Under the pieces are notes generated by a model that was not told where the DNA came from, made no database searches, and saw only the letters and a program-made list of their open reading frames with translations. From the NCBI GenBank assembly GCA_002694685.1, contig NZMW01000016.1, positions 111,883 through 175,882 on the forward strand: DNA of 64,000 nucleotides, written 5' to 3'. Position 1 is the stretch's first letter; every line of letters starts with the position of its first letter. Shown here piece by piece: positions 1 through 8,919 of this stretch. This DNA comes from Balneola sp. GTDB lineage: Bacteria > Bacteroidota > Rhodothermia > Balneolales > Balneolaceae. Made by a program: the position numbers and the translations under genes.

Positions 1-63
1 GCCTGAAGCTCCAATGAAACCACCGGAACCGACCGCTATAATTTTCAGCCAGTCAACATTCAT
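1..63 (-). CDS. crcB: CrcB/FluC-like fluoride channel, N-terminal fragment (partial)
   Basis: Only the first 21 codons are in the window; the gene runs off the left edge on the minus strand. The readable N-terminus starts MNVDWLKIIAVGSGG and continues FIGASG. A short polar start followed by a glycine-rich first membrane helix is typical of CrcB/FluC fluoride exporters, where this helix leads into a conserved Gly-x-x-x-Arg-Tyr segment that would lie just outside. Its ATG begins two bases after the stop codon of the aminotransferase gene, so the two are probably co-transcribed. The assignment rests on 21 residues, so another small membrane protein remains possible. Confidence 0.6.
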   Translation of the reverse strand, partial: MNVDWLKIIAVGSGGFIGASG

Positions 64-65
64 GC

Positions 66-1154
66 TTAAATGGTTACCGGATGGATCCAGCCAAACTTAT
101 CCTCTGCCCGACCATACTGTATGTCGGTAATTTTGTCGAAGCATTTCTGAGCAAATTCGCCGGGCTTTTCACGGTCAAGCTCTATGGTTTTACCTTTATG
201 GTCAATCAAACCCACCGGAGAAACTACAGCAGCAGTTCCTGAACCGAAGATTTCTTTGAGTGATCCATCTTCATAAGCCTTAAACACTTCATCAATCGTT
301 ATGCGGCGTTCTTCAACATTCAATCCCCACTCTTTGGCAAGAGCTACAACTGAACGGCGAGTTACACCCGGGAGAATCGAACCCGTCAAAGCTGGCGTAA
401 TCAGGGTATCGCCAATAAGAAAGTGAATATTCATGGTACCCACTTCTTCAATATATTTGTGCTCTTTGGCGTCTAACCAAAGCACCTGAGTGTATCCTTT
501 TTCTTTGGCTTTTTGGGCCGGCAGAAAGCTTCCTGCATAATTACCAGCCGCTTTCGCTTCACCTGTGCCGCCTTTAACAGCTCGGACGTAGTTTTCCGTA
601 GTTGTCAGGGAAACAGGGTTAAAACCTTCTGCATAATAGGCACCAACCGGAGAAGTAATAATCTGATACGTGAATTTATCAGATGACCGGGCAGCTAATA
701 GATCGTCCGAAGCAAAAATAAATGGACGGATATATAACGCTGTACCTGATTTTTTTGGAATCCATTGGCTATCCATCTTAATCAGGGTTTCAAGTGCCTC
801 AATAAATGTTTCGTAATCCGTTTCTGGAATACACATTCGGCGACAAGAATTATTGAACCGCTCAAAATGGGTTTCAGGGCGAAAAATGTGGACCGTATTT
901 TCATCCACATAAAATGCTTTCATCCCTTCAAATACAGCCTGACCATAATGAAACACATTCATGGCTGGCGTAACCTCGAAGGCCCCATAGGGTTTGACAA
1001 CAGGTTTTTTCCATTCTCCATCCACATAATCCATTTCGAACATGTGGTCAGAGAACTTTCGGCCAAAAATCAGGTTATCGAAATCAACCTCGTTTATTCG
1101 GCTCTCATTAACTGGTTTTACAGTAATATTGGTGCTTGAAATTATGTCGTTCAT
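66..1154 (-). CDS. ilvE: Branched-chain amino acid aminotransferase (class IV, BCAT type II)
   Basis: PLP enzyme that transfers the amino group between glutamate and the 2-keto acids of leucine, isoleucine and valine. The full length of about 362 residues and the segments FEGMKAF (near 76-82), FRPETHFERFNNSCRRM (92-108), TGEAKAAGNYAG and EEVGTMNIHF match the larger type II BCATs. The lysine of TGEAKAAGNYAG (about residue 202) is the expected Schiff-base lysine. Two ATGs are adjacent at the start; an AGGAG sits only one base before the first but four before the second, so the second (1154) is preferred. It lies immediately upstream of the crcB-like gene and 71 bases downstream of ppc, all on the minus strand. 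Confidence 0.95.
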   Translation of the reverse strand: MNDIISSTNITVKPVNESRINEVDFDNLIFGRKFSDHMFEMDYVDGEWKKPVVKPYGAFEVTPAMNVFHYGQAVFEGMKAFYVDENTVHIFRPETHFERFNNSCRRMCIPETDYETFIEALETLIKMDSQWIPKKSGTALYIRPFIFASDDLLAARSSDKFTYQIITSPVGAYYAEGFNPVSLTTTENYVRAVKGGTGEAKAAGNYAGSFLPAQKAKEKGYTQVLWLDAKEHKYIEEVGTMNIHFLIGDTLITPALTGSILPGVTRRSVVALAKEWGLNVEERRITIDEVFKAYEDGSLKEIFGSGTAAVVSPVGLIDHKGKTIELDREKPGEFAQKCFDKITDIQYGRAEDKFGWIHPVTI

Positions 1155-1225
1155 CATACTCCTAAAATAACACGTTTCGGGTTAAATAACAGGCGAGGTA
1201 ACGTTAATTAATAATTCAAAAACGC

Positions 1226-4027
1226 TTACCCGGTGCTCTGCATAGCAGCCGCAATTCCATTAATATTGAGGAATAAAACTTCGGTTAAATCCTCTTTTTG
1301 CTCCTTCTCGTCTGCTTTTTTCCATCGCTTTAGCAATTCCGCCTGAATAATATTCATTGGATATGTGAACGGGTTTCGGAATAAGATTGAATTCTGAATC
1401 ACTTTGTTGTGGTCCAGAATATGATCATACCCTGTAATCGATGTAATCCAATTTTCCGCTTCTTCGAAATTTTCAATTAACTGTGTATGGAATTTTGATG
1501 GTTCGTTATTGTAGAGATCCGAAGTTGGCAGATGTGTCCTAGCCATTTCACGCTGAGAGTTATTCAACACTGTTCGGAAAAACGTCCATTCTTTGTTCCA
1601 TTTTTTCAGAATTTCCAATGTCTTGTCATTCTGCTTTGAGGCTTCCTTCAAACCTTCCCCAATTCCATACCAGCCCGGTGTATTATATCGAACTTGTGTC
1701 CATGCAAATACCCATGGAATAGCTCGCAAAGAGTCGAAAGTCATTGAATCTGACGACCCCCGCGAAACCGGCCGTGAAGCAATTGGAAGCTTACCAATAT
1801 GCTCGATAGGAGTGATTCCTGAATACCAGTCCCAGAATTCCGGATCATCAATAAGATCACGGTATGCTTTCATAGAAACGTCGGCAAGCGTATTAATGAC
1901 TTCACGCTCTTCTTCTTTGCCGTGTAGATATCCAGCTGACTCCGAGTACTGCGCCATCGTCACTTTCGCCATTGCGTTCACAATCTGCTCAAGGTGACGG
2001 TGAGTAATGGATGGCAACATGTATCGGAATGAAATAACTTCTCCCTGCTCGGTAAATCTAATTCTTCCGTTATTGGCAACCGCAGGCATTGCTATAATCG
2101 CTTGATTAGACTGCCCTCCTCCACGGCCAACCGTTCCACCACGCCCATGGAATAACCGGAAATCAACTTCATATTTTCTACAAACGGTACCGAGTTCATA
2201 CTGTGCTTTGTCCAGTGCCCAATTGGCCATCCAGTATCCGCCATCTTTATTACTGTCGGAATAGCCCAGCATAATTTCCTGAAAGTTATCCCGTGATTTT
2301 AGATGCTTGGAAAACAGATCGTGCTCGTACATCTGCCCCATCAAGTCAGCACTGTTCTCTAAATCTTCAATGGTTTCAAAAAGTGGCACTACATCAAGCG
2401 CGCTTTCTACTTTATCACCGGAATAGCTCCAGAGCCCGACTTCTTTAGCAATCAGCATCACTTCCATCATATCGCTAATGCCGTGTGTCATACTGATGAT
2501 ATAGCTCCCAAAGATTTCAGGATTCAAAGTCAGCATATCGCTGATTTCTTCGAAAACCGTCATAACTCGACTTGCTACTTCAGAACGAGCGCTTTTCGCC
2601 GGACTCAGCGGACGAGGATTTGAAAGCTCCTGAACCAGGACCTCAATCTTATCATCTTCACTTAGTTCACCATAATTATCTATTACTTTTGCCTGAGATA
2701 ACAATTCCGATACCGTTTCCTCATGCAACCCACTATGCTGCCTGATATCCAGTCCACTGAGGTGAAACCCAAAAGTTCTGGCTCGGATAATCATATCCTG
2801 CAGCTTTCCTTGCTCTGAAAGCCCCGGAAGGCCGTTTTCCGCTAAGCTTTCTTTGATCAACTCAAGATCAGCAATAAACTCTTCAGCAGTGTACTTCTTA
2901 GATTTCTCCAGAATATCTTTTTTATCACCAGATAGAGCATCCAGCAGATATTCGATCTTTTTCATCACATGAACCACTTTCCGGCGATAAGGTTCTCTGC
3001 GATATCTTCGGTCGATACGTTCCGAGATCGGAAAATCTTTTTCATCCTCTTTAATGGAATTCACCAGCGCTTCTGAAACGGAAGACTGATTGTCGGATAC
3101 ACTCAGATATCTTCTTAACTCATTCAAATCTTTTCGATACATACTCAACACCGTTTTCCGCTGTTGAATCACAGTCTCCCAGGTTACGCTTGACGTCACG
3201 TTTGGATTTCCATCGCGATCACTACCAATCCACGAACGGTATTTCAGTACAATCGGAATTTCCGGCCGCTTGTTGTAATAGGTATCAAAAGCCTGGCGGA
3301 TGTCGCGATATAGGACAGGAATAGAATCCCAGATGGAATGGGTAAAATAGAACAAGCCGTTTTCCACTTCATCTTCTACCGACAACCGCTCTGCACGAAC
3401 TTCATCAGTAAGTAAAAGCAGGTTCAGTTGATTCAGGATTTCTCGGCGTAAGTCAATTTTTTCATCTGGGGTGATGTCGCTGTCACCCAGTCTGGAAACC
3501 ATAGAAGCCAGTTCCTGCTGCTTCAACAACACGCTTCTTCGGCGAGCTTCCGTTGGGTGTGCGGTAATGGTGGGCTGAATATCCATTTGGTGAAATGTAT
3601 CCAGCGCTTCTTCAAAGCTATACCCTTGCTCCTTCATCCGGTATACAGATTCCGCGATACTTTCTTTTCGTGGTGATTCCGGAGTTTCCTCAAATTCACG
3701 ACTTCTGTTGACCCTGCTTATTTCATACTGTTCCAGAGAATTCACCAAATGAAAAAAGGTCGTGTACATCCGGAGAATTTCTTTAATCTCTTCAAGTGAT
3801 GCATCACCCATTTCTTTCTGGAGAGATTTAAGTGCGTCTTCATCTCCTTCATCCAGAGCCTTGGCACTTTCTATGGGAAGCTTACCCAGTTTTTTAACGA
3901 ACTCTTTGCCGTGCTTTTCTTCGGCAAGTTCCTCCAGGATTTCCGTAAGATTAATAACTCTTTTCGAAAGGCTTTGACTGATCCCGCTACTTTCAGCGAG
4001 ATTGCTTACTGTTTCTTTCCAGTGCAT
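1226..4027 (-). CDS. ppc: Phosphoenolpyruvate carboxylase
   Basis: Anaplerotic enzyme that carboxylates phosphoenolpyruvate with bicarbonate to give oxaloacetate. At 933 residues it is slightly longer than the Escherichia coli enzyme. The catalytic histidine motif QPTITAHPTEARRRSVL lies near 151-167 (His157). The second signature, FHGRGGTVGRGGGQSNQ, is near 626-642, preceded by GYSDSNKDGGYWMANW. The C-terminus ends AAAMQSTG, the usual form of the conserved C-terminal tail that enters the active site. The gene is complete and undisrupted. It diverges from tag across a 110-bp A+T-rich gap that should hold both promoters. Confidence 0.98.
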   Translation of the reverse strand: MHWKETVSNLAESSGISQSLSKRVINLTEILEELAEEKHGKEFVKKLGKLPIESAKALDEGDEDALKSLQKEMGDASLEEIKEILRMYTTFFHLVNSLEQYEISRVNRSREFEETPESPRKESIAESVYRMKEQGYSFEEALDTFHQMDIQPTITAHPTEARRRSVLLKQQELASMVSRLGDSDITPDEKIDLRREILNQLNLLLLTDEVRAERLSVEDEVENGLFYFTHSIWDSIPVLYRDIRQAFDTYYNKRPEIPIVLKYRSWIGSDRDGNPNVTSSVTWETVIQQRKTVLSMYRKDLNELRRYLSVSDNQSSVSEALVNSIKEDEKDFPISERIDRRYRREPYRRKVVHVMKKIEYLLDALSGDKKDILEKSKKYTAEEFIADLELIKESLAENGLPGLSEQGKLQDMIIRARTFGFHLSGLDIRQHSGLHEETVSELLSQAKVIDNYGELSEDDKIEVLVQELSNPRPLSPAKSARSEVASRVMTVFEEISDMLTLNPEIFGSYIISMTHGISDMMEVMLIAKEVGLWSYSGDKVESALDVVPLFETIEDLENSADLMGQMYEHDLFSKHLKSRDNFQEIMLGYSDSNKDGGYWMANWALDKAQYELGTVCRKYEVDFRLFHGRGGTVGRGGGQSNQAIIAMPAVANNGRIRFTEQGEVISFRYMLPSITHRHLEQIVNAMAKVTMAQYSESAGYLHGKEEEREVINTLADVSMKAYRDLIDDPEFWDWYSGITPIEHIGKLPIASRPVSRGSSDSMTFDSLRAIPWVFAWTQVRYNTPGWYGIGEGLKEASKQNDKTLEILKKWNKEWTFFRTVLNNSQREMARTHLPTSDLYNNEPSKFHTQLIENFEEAENWITSITGYDHILDHNKVIQNSILFRNPFTYPMNIIQAELLKRWKKADEKEQKEDLTEVLFLNINGIAAAMQSTG

Positions 4028-4137
4028 GAATATTTTTTGTTTGAAATGAGTGTGTGAGTGATTAAATAGTTAAGGTAGAAATAAATAAAATCTTTTTTAA
4101 TTTCTAAAAACTTAACCGAACACTAAATATACATCGA

Positions 4138-4716
4138 ATGAGTGTAAAACGCTGTGATTGGGTAGAAGACCAATTTGATGACTACATACAATACCATGAT
4201 AACGAATGGGGCGTTCCGATTCATGACGACCAAACTCATTTTGAATTCCTGATTTTGGAAGGTGCTCAAGCTGGGTTAAGCTGGTCTACCATCCTAAAAA
4301 GACGGGATGGCTACCGCAAAGCTTTTGCTGATTTTGATCCCGAGAAAGTAGCAACCTTTAGCGAGGACAAAATTCAGGAACTACTTCAGTTTGAAGGCAT
4401 AATCCGGAATAAACTGAAAGTTCGTTCGGCCGTAACCAACGCTCAGTTATTTCTGGACATTCAAAAGGAATTTGGAAGCTTCGATAATTATATATGGGAA
4501 TTTGTTGGAGGTGAAACCATCGTGAATCATTGGAAAAGTATGAAAGAAGTCCCTGCAACAACTAAAGAATCAGATGCTCTTGCCAAGGATTTAAAGAAAC
4601 GCGGATTTAAGTTTACAGGAAGTACCATCATGTATGCCCATATGCAAGCGTGTGGTTTGGTGATGGATCATACCACTGATTGTTTTAGGTATGATGAGCT
4701 CTCAGATTACTCCTGA
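4138..4716 (+). CDS. tag: DNA-3-methyladenine glycosylase I (Tag)
   Basis: Base-excision repair glycosylase that removes 3-methyladenine from alkylated DNA. Its 192 residues match the family size and align by eye along the length with E. coli Tag: CDWVEDQFDDYIQYHDNEWG at 6-25, EGAQAGLSWSTILKRRDGYR, KRGFKFTGSTIMYAHMQACG, then DHTTDC. The four zinc-snap ligands are present as Cys6, His20, His178 and Cys182. It is transcribed divergently from ppc. Its last ten bases overlap the end of the convergent lipoprotein gene. Confidence 0.96.
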   Translation: MSVKRCDWVEDQFDDYIQYHDNEWGVPIHDDQTHFEFLILEGAQAGLSWSTILKRRDGYRKAFADFDPEKVATFSEDKIQELLQFEGIIRNKLKVRSAVTNAQLFLDIQKEFGSFDNYIWEFVGGETIVNHWKSMKEVPATTKESDALAKDLKKRGFKFTGSTIMYAHMQACGLVMDHTTDCFRYDELSDYS

Positions 4717-5462
4717 ACAATTCTCGATACGTCTCCTTCACCAACAAGTATATCTAAATCATAAGAGTATTTACCTGGTTGTAACTCTTCTTCACCCTCG
4801 TAATCAAATGGTGATATACGTAATGTATCGTCTTCGGTAACTATCTCAGCATAGGCATACCTGTAAGCGGCAGCAACATTCACAAATTCTGAACTAGCAC
4901 CGCTAGCAACTGCGCCGTAATTTACTTCTCGATAACTAAAGGCAGCATCAGATGGAAACAAAACCTTCACATCCTTAAAATTTTGATTGCTCTTATTTCT
5001 GATATTTATCGAAACACTATCATTACTCGTATCTGATTCGTAAGTGTATAGTGAAAGGTCCAAAAATTCAGTCGGCTCTAGTGCAAGTATTAATATATAT
5101 CTGCCTGTTTCGATTCTTGATATACGGTCATAGTCAATCCATGTACAGTAATTAGCTAAACTGAGTTTTTGAGGTAAAGTTGCTGTTTCAACATTTGTAA
5201 AGGTACAATATGAACCACTTAGGGAGTCAGTAGGAATTATATGAGATTCTGAGTATTCACCTCTCGTTAAATTCCGAAAGTTTAACTCCATATCATTATT
5301 TGCTCCGAAAGAGAAAGAAACTTTTGCTTCGACTATATCATAACCTGTCAAGTTTAAAATCCTAAACTCCGTTATATCTACCGCGCTTTGATCATTTGGA
5401 TTGCATGACGCAACAGTCATACAAAAAAGAGCAAAAATGAAAAATCGAATTTTATTAGACAT
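4707..5462 (-). CDS. Unknown lipoprotein
   Basis: I do not recognise this protein. The N-terminus MSNKIRFFIFALFCMTVASC is a short basic stretch, a hydrophobic core and a lipobox (VASC), so it should be a lipoprotein after signal peptidase II cleavage. The mature part, about 230 residues, looks beta-rich with many Thr, Ser and Tyr, and has two similar-looking halves (NLTGYDIVEAKVSF early, NKSNQNFKDVKVLF later), suggesting two related beta-sandwich domains. The ATG at 5462 is chosen because it begins exactly at the signal peptide; an upstream GTG at 5474 would add four residues. It overlaps the end of tag by ten bases. Confidence 0.7.
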   Translation of the reverse strand: MSNKIRFFIFALFCMTVASCNPNDQSAVDITEFRILNLTGYDIVEAKVSFSFGANNDMELNFRNLTRGEYSESHIIPTDSLSGSYCTFTNVETATLPQKLSLANYCTWIDYDRISRIETGRYILILALEPTEFLDLSLYTYESDTSNDSVSINIRNKSNQNFKDVKVLFPSDAAFSYREVNYGAVASGASSEFVNVAAAYRYAYAEIVTEDDTLRISPFDYEGEEELQPGKYSYDLDILVGEGDVSRIVQE

Positions 5463-5520
5463 AGTCTCAAGCACATGTATAATTTTCGAAGCAAACTATC
5501 ATATAAACAAATAGCTATCA

Positions 5521-5558
5521 ATAAAAAACCTTCAAAGACTCTGCATCTTTGAAGGTTT
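5521..5558 (-). terminator. Rho-independent terminator after the sulfur/RND gene run
   Basis: A perfect 13-bp stem (AAACCTTCAAAGA at 5526-5538 and its complement at 5546-5558) with a 7-base loop is followed, reading the minus strand, by a run of six T. It lies about 33 bases beyond the stop codon of the metallo-beta-lactamase/rhodanese gene and plausibly ends the long minus-strand transcript. Confidence 0.85.
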
Positions 5559-5590
5559 GAATTAGTCATCTAATAAAGAGTGGGAAAGAA

Positions 5591-7024
5591 TTAAGCTTCC
5601 AGCCCTTTTTTATCCCAGTCATTTTTTTCTAGCCAGGGTTCAACTTCATCGTCGACATAGGTAACTGAAAAATCGGCTCTTTCCAGCATTGCTGAAGCCA
5701 CCGCAGCACGTGCTCCCGATTTACAATGCACCATTATTGGTTTACCGGATGGCACATCATCAAGTTGGTCTAATAATCGGGTGTGGGCAATATTTACTGC
5801 CTCAGGATGATGCCCTTCATCAAACTCAGATTTTTTGCGGACATCTAGCAGGTTCATTTCTTCACTTGCCAGGTATTCTTCTACTTTTCCGAAATCAATG
5901 GTATCGGTTTTGAAGAGCTCCCCGCCTTTTTCTCTGAATTTGTTCAATTCCTCTGGTGTTGCCCAGCCTTTGATATTATCCAACCCGATCCGGATCAGGT
6001 CAATAACAGCTTCTTCTACTTTCTCTTCAGGGATAATAAGATAGATTCCTTCATTTTCGGTTACATAAGAACCTACAATGGTATTGAACTGCTTGTTCAT
6101 TGGAGATAGCAGTGAGCCTTGAATGTGACCATTCATGAAGTCAGTACGATTTCGAGTATCTACAATTACAGCTTCACTTAGTCGAACTTCACCAATCATT
6201 TTTTCAATGGTAGTGTGTTCAGGCTGAGGAAGGTCACCAAGTACAGCGGGACCAAGCTTGTTGTCTCTCTTCATGCGGGCAAAATAAAGTGGCGGCTCAG
6301 GCTGCCCTTCCAGAATATAATCTACAAACTCTTGCTCACTTATGGCTGCTTTGATAGAACCGTTAAACCGCTGTTCGTATCCTACTGTAGATTCAGGCAC
6401 AGCGCCCAAGGCTTTACCACAAGCACTTCCGGCTCCATGTCCCGGCCAAAGCTGTAAATACTCCGGCATCTCTTTAAATTTTTTGAGTGAATCATATAAA
6501 ACACGTGCTGAGCTTTCCATAGCTCCTTCTTGCCCCGCTGCTGATTCAAGCAAGTCTGGCCGGCCAACATCACCCACAAAAACAAAATCACCGGATAGGA
6601 TACCCATTGGTTCATCAGTTGCAGCTCCATCAGTTACCATAAAGCTAACGTGCTCAGGCGTGTGTCCCGGGCTGTGAACGGTTGTGAATTTGATATTTCC
6701 GATTGAGAACTCATCACCATCCTTTAGCAGCTCATAGTTATAATCGCTGCCTTTAAGCCATTCGTACTTCCAGTCTTTATCTCCTTCGTCAGAGGCGTAA
6801 ACTTTCATCCCCTGCTCAGCTAATTCTCTCAGTCCAGAAAGGTAGTCGGCATGGATATGAGTTTCCGCAGCTGCAACCAATTCTAAATTATTATCTAATG
6901 CCAATTCTTTGTAGCGCTCAATATCGCGCATGGGATCGATCACAATGGCTTTGCCATTAGCCTGACATCCAATGAGATAAGCATACTGAGCTAGTTTGTC
7001 TTCAAATATTTGCTGAAAAAACAT
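5591..7024 (-). CDS. Metallo-beta-lactamase fold protein with two rhodanese domains (persulfide dioxygenase-like)
   Basis: The 477-residue protein has an N-terminal metallo-beta-lactamase domain (1 to about 255) related to ETHE1-type persulfide dioxygenases, then two rhodanese domains. Metal ligands are visible as THIHAD (His56, His58, Asp60), SPGHTPE (His121), GDFVFVGD (146-152) and WPGHGAG (His196). The usual histidine after Asp60 is Tyr, as I recall for this long subfamily. The first rhodanese domain (about 275-360) lacks a catalytic cysteine (LIIPEEK at that place). The second (about 380-475) has MVHCKSGARA with Cys434. Expected role: oxidising glutathione or other low-molecular-weight persulfide to sulfite, and sulfane-sulfur transfer. 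It is the last gene of the minus-strand run, upstream of a strong terminator. Confidence 0.9.
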   Translation of the reverse strand: MFFQQIFEDKLAQYAYLIGCQANGKAIVIDPMRDIERYKELALDNNLELVAAAETHIHADYLSGLRELAEQGMKVYASDEGDKDWKYEWLKGSDYNYELLKDGDEFSIGNIKFTTVHSPGHTPEHVSFMVTDGAATDEPMGILSGDFVFVGDVGRPDLLESAAGQEGAMESSARVLYDSLKKFKEMPEYLQLWPGHGAGSACGKALGAVPESTVGYEQRFNGSIKAAISEQEFVDYILEGQPEPPLYFARMKRDNKLGPAVLGDLPQPEHTTIEKMIGEVRLSEAVIVDTRNRTDFMNGHIQGSLLSPMNKQFNTIVGSYVTENEGIYLIIPEEKVEEAVIDLIRIGLDNIKGWATPEELNKFREKGGELFKTDTIDFGKVEEYLASEEMNLLDVRKKSEFDEGHHPEAVNIAHTRLLDQLDDVPSGKPIMVHCKSGARAAVASAMLERADFSVTYVDDEVEPWLEKNDWDKKGLEA

Positions 7025-7109
7025 GAACTTCTAAGAGTTACTAAATTGAAATTAAAAGAGCACTTCTAAATTTCTGAATAAACCAAAGTGCTGCATTCTG
7101 AACTAATTA

Positions 7110-7502
7110 TTATTCTGATTCCAAACCCGAGTTAACCAAATCCTGGTACCCACCAATATTGTAGACCTTTTCAAACCCTTTGTCTTTCATCATTTGGGTA
7201 GCTTTGCCACTTCTGTTACCCGATCGGCAGTAAAGATAATAGGTTTCATTTTTATCTAAACTATCCAATTGTTGTGCAAAATCGCCATTTAGTATGTCGT
7301 GATGCTGATCTGTTATTTTTAAGTGGCCATTATCATATTCGCCTTGGGTGCGAACGTCGATCACTATTCCGGGGGTCTCTTTATACTGTTGTTTAAAACT
7401 TTCAGTACTGGTCATACTTTTAGAATTCTTTTTTGTAGTTATTAAGTAAAACGCGGCTAATGCAACGGCAACTAATACGATTATCGAAATTACTGATTTC
7501 AT
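7110..7502 (-). CDS. Membrane-anchored single-domain rhodanese
   Basis: 130 residues: an N-terminal hydrophobic helix (about 4-21) followed by one rhodanese domain with the motif DVRTQGEYDNGH and the active-site loop LYCRSGNRSGKA (Cys92). The helix should place the domain in the periplasm, tethered to the inner membrane or released. Rhodaneses carry sulfane sulfur as a cysteine persulfide. The position between a sulfite-exporter-like permease and a persulfide dioxygenase-like protein supports a role in the same sulfur chemistry. Confidence 0.88.
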   Translation of the reverse strand: MKSVISIIVLVAVALAAFYLITTKKNSKSMTSTESFKQQYKETPGIVIDVRTQGEYDNGHLKITDQHHDILNGDFAQQLDSLDKNETYYLYCRSGNRSGKATQMMKDKGFEKVYNIGGYQDLVNSGLESE

Positions 7503-7539
7503 ATTCTATCAAAATTTTATAGTTAAGTACTTATCATTT

Positions 7540-8295
7540 TTAAAAATTCATATATAGTATATAGGAGCCCATCAATACTAAGAATACAGCAAACCCTTTC
7601 TTGAGTTTATAGTTTGAAATTTTTGCCCCAATTGTCTTGCCCACTAAACTACCCACGGCTCCAATCAAACTGAATATAAGAACCAATTCCCAATTAATAC
7701 CCAAATCCAGGTTTTCTAACACCTCCATATATTTAAAAAATCCGCTAAAGCTTTTTAGAGCTATAATCAGAAGGCTGGTTCCAACTGCTATATTCATGGG
7801 AAGGCCTCCTAAGATAACTAGTGCCGGAACAATCAGGAAGCCACCGCCAACACCTACCAATCCGGTTAAAACACCTATTGCAAGTCCTTCTAAAACAATC
7901 TTCCACCAAGCGTGTAGTTCTTTTTCATTTGGATCTACTCTCTCTTTCTGATCTTTAAACATCAGCACAGCTGCCAATATCATCACCAGAGAAAATAAAA
8001 TAAGCTGAAAGTTTGCGGAAACGTATTCGGCTATCACAGCTCCACCATAAGTTCCGGCCATACCCGGCAGCCCAAAAAGAACTACACTGCGCCAGTGAAC
8101 CTGCTTTTTCAGAGCATATGGAATAAATCCAGCTAAGCTTATTGAACCCACTATTCCCAAAGATTCAGCAATGGCTACTTTTTCTTGTTCACCGGCTAAA
8201 TAAATGAGAACCGGAACGGTGAGTATTGAACCGCCTGAGCCTAAAAGGCCAAGAGATAATCCTACCATCAAAGCTCCAACCCAAGCTAGGATCAT
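7540..8295 (-). CDS. TauE/SafE family sulfite/sulfonate exporter-like permease
   Basis: 251-residue integral membrane protein with about seven to eight predicted helices and the glycine-rich repeats of the TauE/SafE family: GLSLGLLGSGGSILTVPVL near the start and GLVGVGGGFLIVPAL in the second half. Members move sulfite, sulfoacetate or other organosulfur anions, but many are uncharacterised. Here it sits 46 bases after a DUF2892 gene and 37 bases before a rhodanese gene, the common neighbourhood of sulfide/persulfide detoxification clusters. Export of the sulfite made by the downstream dioxygenase is a reasonable inference. Confidence 0.9.
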   Translation of the reverse strand: MILAWVGALMVGLSLGLLGSGGSILTVPVLIYLAGEQEKVAIAESLGIVGSISLAGFIPYALKKQVHWRSVVLFGLPGMAGTYGGAVIAEYVSANFQLILFSLVMILAAVLMFKDQKERVDPNEKELHAWWKIVLEGLAIGVLTGLVGVGGGFLIVPALVILGGLPMNIAVGTSLLIIALKSFSGFFKYMEVLENLDLGINWELVLIFSLIGAVGSLVGKTIGAKISNYKLKKGFAVFLVLMGSYILYMNF

Positions 8296-8341
8296 AATTC
8301 AATTCTTCGTTTTAGCAGTGGACGTTTGATGCTTTAAATGC

Positions 8342-8599
8342 TTAGTTATTATCTACAATATTACGTTGCTTGCCAAATCCAATCTTTGTTAATATATCCT
8401 CAGCCAGGCACCAGTTAGTAAACGAAGACTGCAATAAATTCAATCCCACAAAAAGCGTAAACAAAAACCAGTAGGGGCTAACAAAGTAACCAAGCACCAC
8501 GCTCAAAGTTACAAAGAAGCCGGCTAAACGGCGTATAAGTTTTTCCATTGGACTCATAGTTGAACAACTGTTTATATCTTTTGATGTATCTGTTTTCAT
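8342..8599 (-). CDS. DUF2892/YgaP-like transmembrane protein
   Basis: 85-residue protein with two close hydrophobic segments. The core MEKLIRRLAGFFVTLSVVL, then a YFVSPYWFLFTLFVGLN stretch and FTNWCLAEDILTKIGF, follows the DUF2892 pattern (the transmembrane part of YgaP-like proteins), including the conserved aromatic-Cys before the last short helix. In YgaP this module is fused to a rhodanese; here it is a separate gene in the same run as a rhodanese. The start ATG is four bases after the stop of the PII-like gene, indicating translational coupling. Confidence 0.85.
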   Translation of the reverse strand: MKTDTSKDINSCSTMSPMEKLIRRLAGFFVTLSVVLGYFVSPYWFLFTLFVGLNLLQSSFTNWCLAEDILTKIGFGKQRNIVDNN

Positions 8600-8603
8600 A
8601 ACC

Positions 8604-8915
8604 TTAAGCTGATGCCTCTACGTTTAGCTGATATGCGTGCAGAGGGTAGTTTTGTGTATTTTCATGTTCTTCGTTATGCTTTTTAACGGCTTCCAGAACC
8701 CGTTTTACTGCGTCTTCAGATTGAATACTGAAAAAGAGTTTTGAGAAGCGTTCCTGATGGTCATGGGCAAACCAGTTTGAGATATCCGGTTTATGCTCCT
8801 CGATATTAAACCCATAAATATCGGTTTCTGAATAGACCGGCACTCCTTCTTCCCGAAGGAGTTGCCGAACTTGCTTTGTGTGTTCCTCTATAGAGAGGAT
8901 GATCAATAGTTTCAT
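8604..8915 (-). CDS. Small PII/CutA-like protein of the RND locus
   Basis: A 103-residue protein beginning MKLLIILSIEEHTKQVRQLL. The pattern of an N-terminal beta strand, a helix, a segment like YSETDIYGFNIEEHKPDISN and then FSKLFFSIQSEDAVKRVLEA resembles the ferredoxin-like fold of PII and CutA1 trimers, with a possible T-loop around 35-60 rich in His and Asp. Small proteins of this kind (for example DUF3240) often accompany heavy-metal or drug RND pumps. The ATG at 8915 starts four bases after the pump gene's stop; an upstream in-frame ATG at 8966 would overlap the pump gene by 47 bases and lacks any fold reason. Ligand unknown. The fold call is by eye. Confidence 0.55.
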   Translation of the reverse strand: MKLLIILSIEEHTKQVRQLLREEGVPVYSETDIYGFNIEEHKPDISNWFAHDHQERFSKLFFSIQSEDAVKRVLEAVKKHNEEHENTQNYPLHAYQLNVEASA

Positions 8916-8919
8916 GAGA

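Noticed and set aside
765..1139. Open frame opposite the aminotransferase gene
   Set aside because: It lies wholly inside a clearly real gene on the other strand, has no recognisable domain, and its composition follows from the reversed codon pattern.
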